In this document: in pieces, positions 63,553-64,000 of the stretch
How the letters are laid out: each line of letters opens with the position of its first letter
How positions within the stretch are numbered: position 1 is the first letter of the stretch
Source of the DNA: Acanthornis magna
Lineage: Eukaryota; Chordata; Aves; Passeriformes; Acanthizidae
Assembly: GCA_036785705.1 (NCBI GenBank)
Contig: JAWUZG010000004.1
Location: forward strand, 11,273,501 to 11,337,500
Direction: 5' to 3'
DNA length: 64,000 nt
Translations under genes and position numbers: made by a program
Notes under the pieces: model-generated
Told to the model about the DNA's origin: nothing
The model's database searches: none
What the model saw: the letters and a program-made list of their open reading frames with translations, nothing else

Positions 63553-64000
63553 AAAATTATTAGAAATGAAATATAGTCAAAGCAACCAATTAACTAGTAC
63601 TATTAAAAAATGCCTTGTGTTGGGTGTATTAAAGAAACTGTAATTTCTTCAGAACAATTATAAATTTTGTCTTTATGATAGGGGCTGTTTCATGAATAAT
63701 TGCCCACACAGCAGACTTCACTTTTTGAAGCATCCCTTTTTGCAGCTTTAATAAAACTTCCTCACTAAGCATCTAGGGCTATGTTAAACTGTAATTTGAA
63801 CTTAAACAGTGCAATACACTGAAGAAGAGAAAATTTCTGCTCCACAGAAATATTTCATACTTGCACAAGAAAGGACAACTATTTGGTATGTGTCTAAAAT
63901 AGTTCCAGTCTTTGCACACTGCTCCACAATCTAAAGCTTAAGAAGATTCACAATTTTCCATTAATTCGGTGTCTTTTCTTTGAACTCTTGCAATTTAATT
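63553..64000. other. AT-rich non-coding end of window
   Basis: No gene, RNA or repeat recognised. Confidence 0.7.

Noticed and set aside
1..64000. CRISPR arrays, operons, prokaryotic promoters or terminators
   Set aside because: The window is vertebrate DNA with CR1 and ERV-L elements. No regularly spaced direct repeats or compact gene clusters exist.

Overview
This window looks like nuclear DNA from a bird. It is AT-rich with no compact genes and no bacterial-style operons. It carries at least eight dead fragments of CR1 non-LTR retrotransposons in both orientations, with the CR1 reverse-transcriptase reading frame and the ATTCTGTG-type 3' tails of that family. It also carries two solo LTRs of the avian ERV-L type that start TGTCATGGTTTAACCCCAGC on the + strand. 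Nothing fixes the species. The LTR family is common in songbirds and other Neoaves. The setting is a gene desert or the inside of very large introns.

Layout: 1-6.7 kb is AT-rich unique sequence with a short tandem duplication. At 6.74-6.88 kb lies the best candidate coding exon of the window, on the + strand. It has a 3' splice site, a good Kozak ATG, 42 codons with one membrane helix, and a 5' splice site. ERV-L LTRs follow at 7.26-7.84 and 16.00-16.60 kb, both minus-sense. Old CR1 pieces lie at 11.9, 20.8, 23.0 and 28.1 kb, with LTR-like unclassified blocks near 12.9-13.4 and 27.2-27.7 kb. At 31.6-31.8 kb there is a candidate terminal exon: acceptor, 21 codons, stop, AATAAA signals and a GT-rich element. 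It is in the same phase as the 6.7 kb exon, so the two could form a 63-residue single-pass membrane protein. 32-39 kb shows nothing definite. A CR1 tail lies at 39.7 kb, an old repeat-like block at 41.2-42.0 kb and a CpG-dense islet at 44.0 kb. An internally deleted CR1 at 50.3-51.1 kb ends in an (ATTCC)n array. Further CR1 pieces lie at 53.8 and 63.2 kb, with a short LTR-end fragment at 55.1 kb. The rest is AT-rich sequence with microsatellites.

No tRNA, rRNA, CRISPR array, operon or complete transposon was found, and no known gene was recognised. Most open frames here are of the length expected by chance or lie inside repeats. The only observation that could be a new gene is the two-exon membrane micropeptide. 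It rests on splice-site, phase and polyadenylation logic, not on recognised homology.
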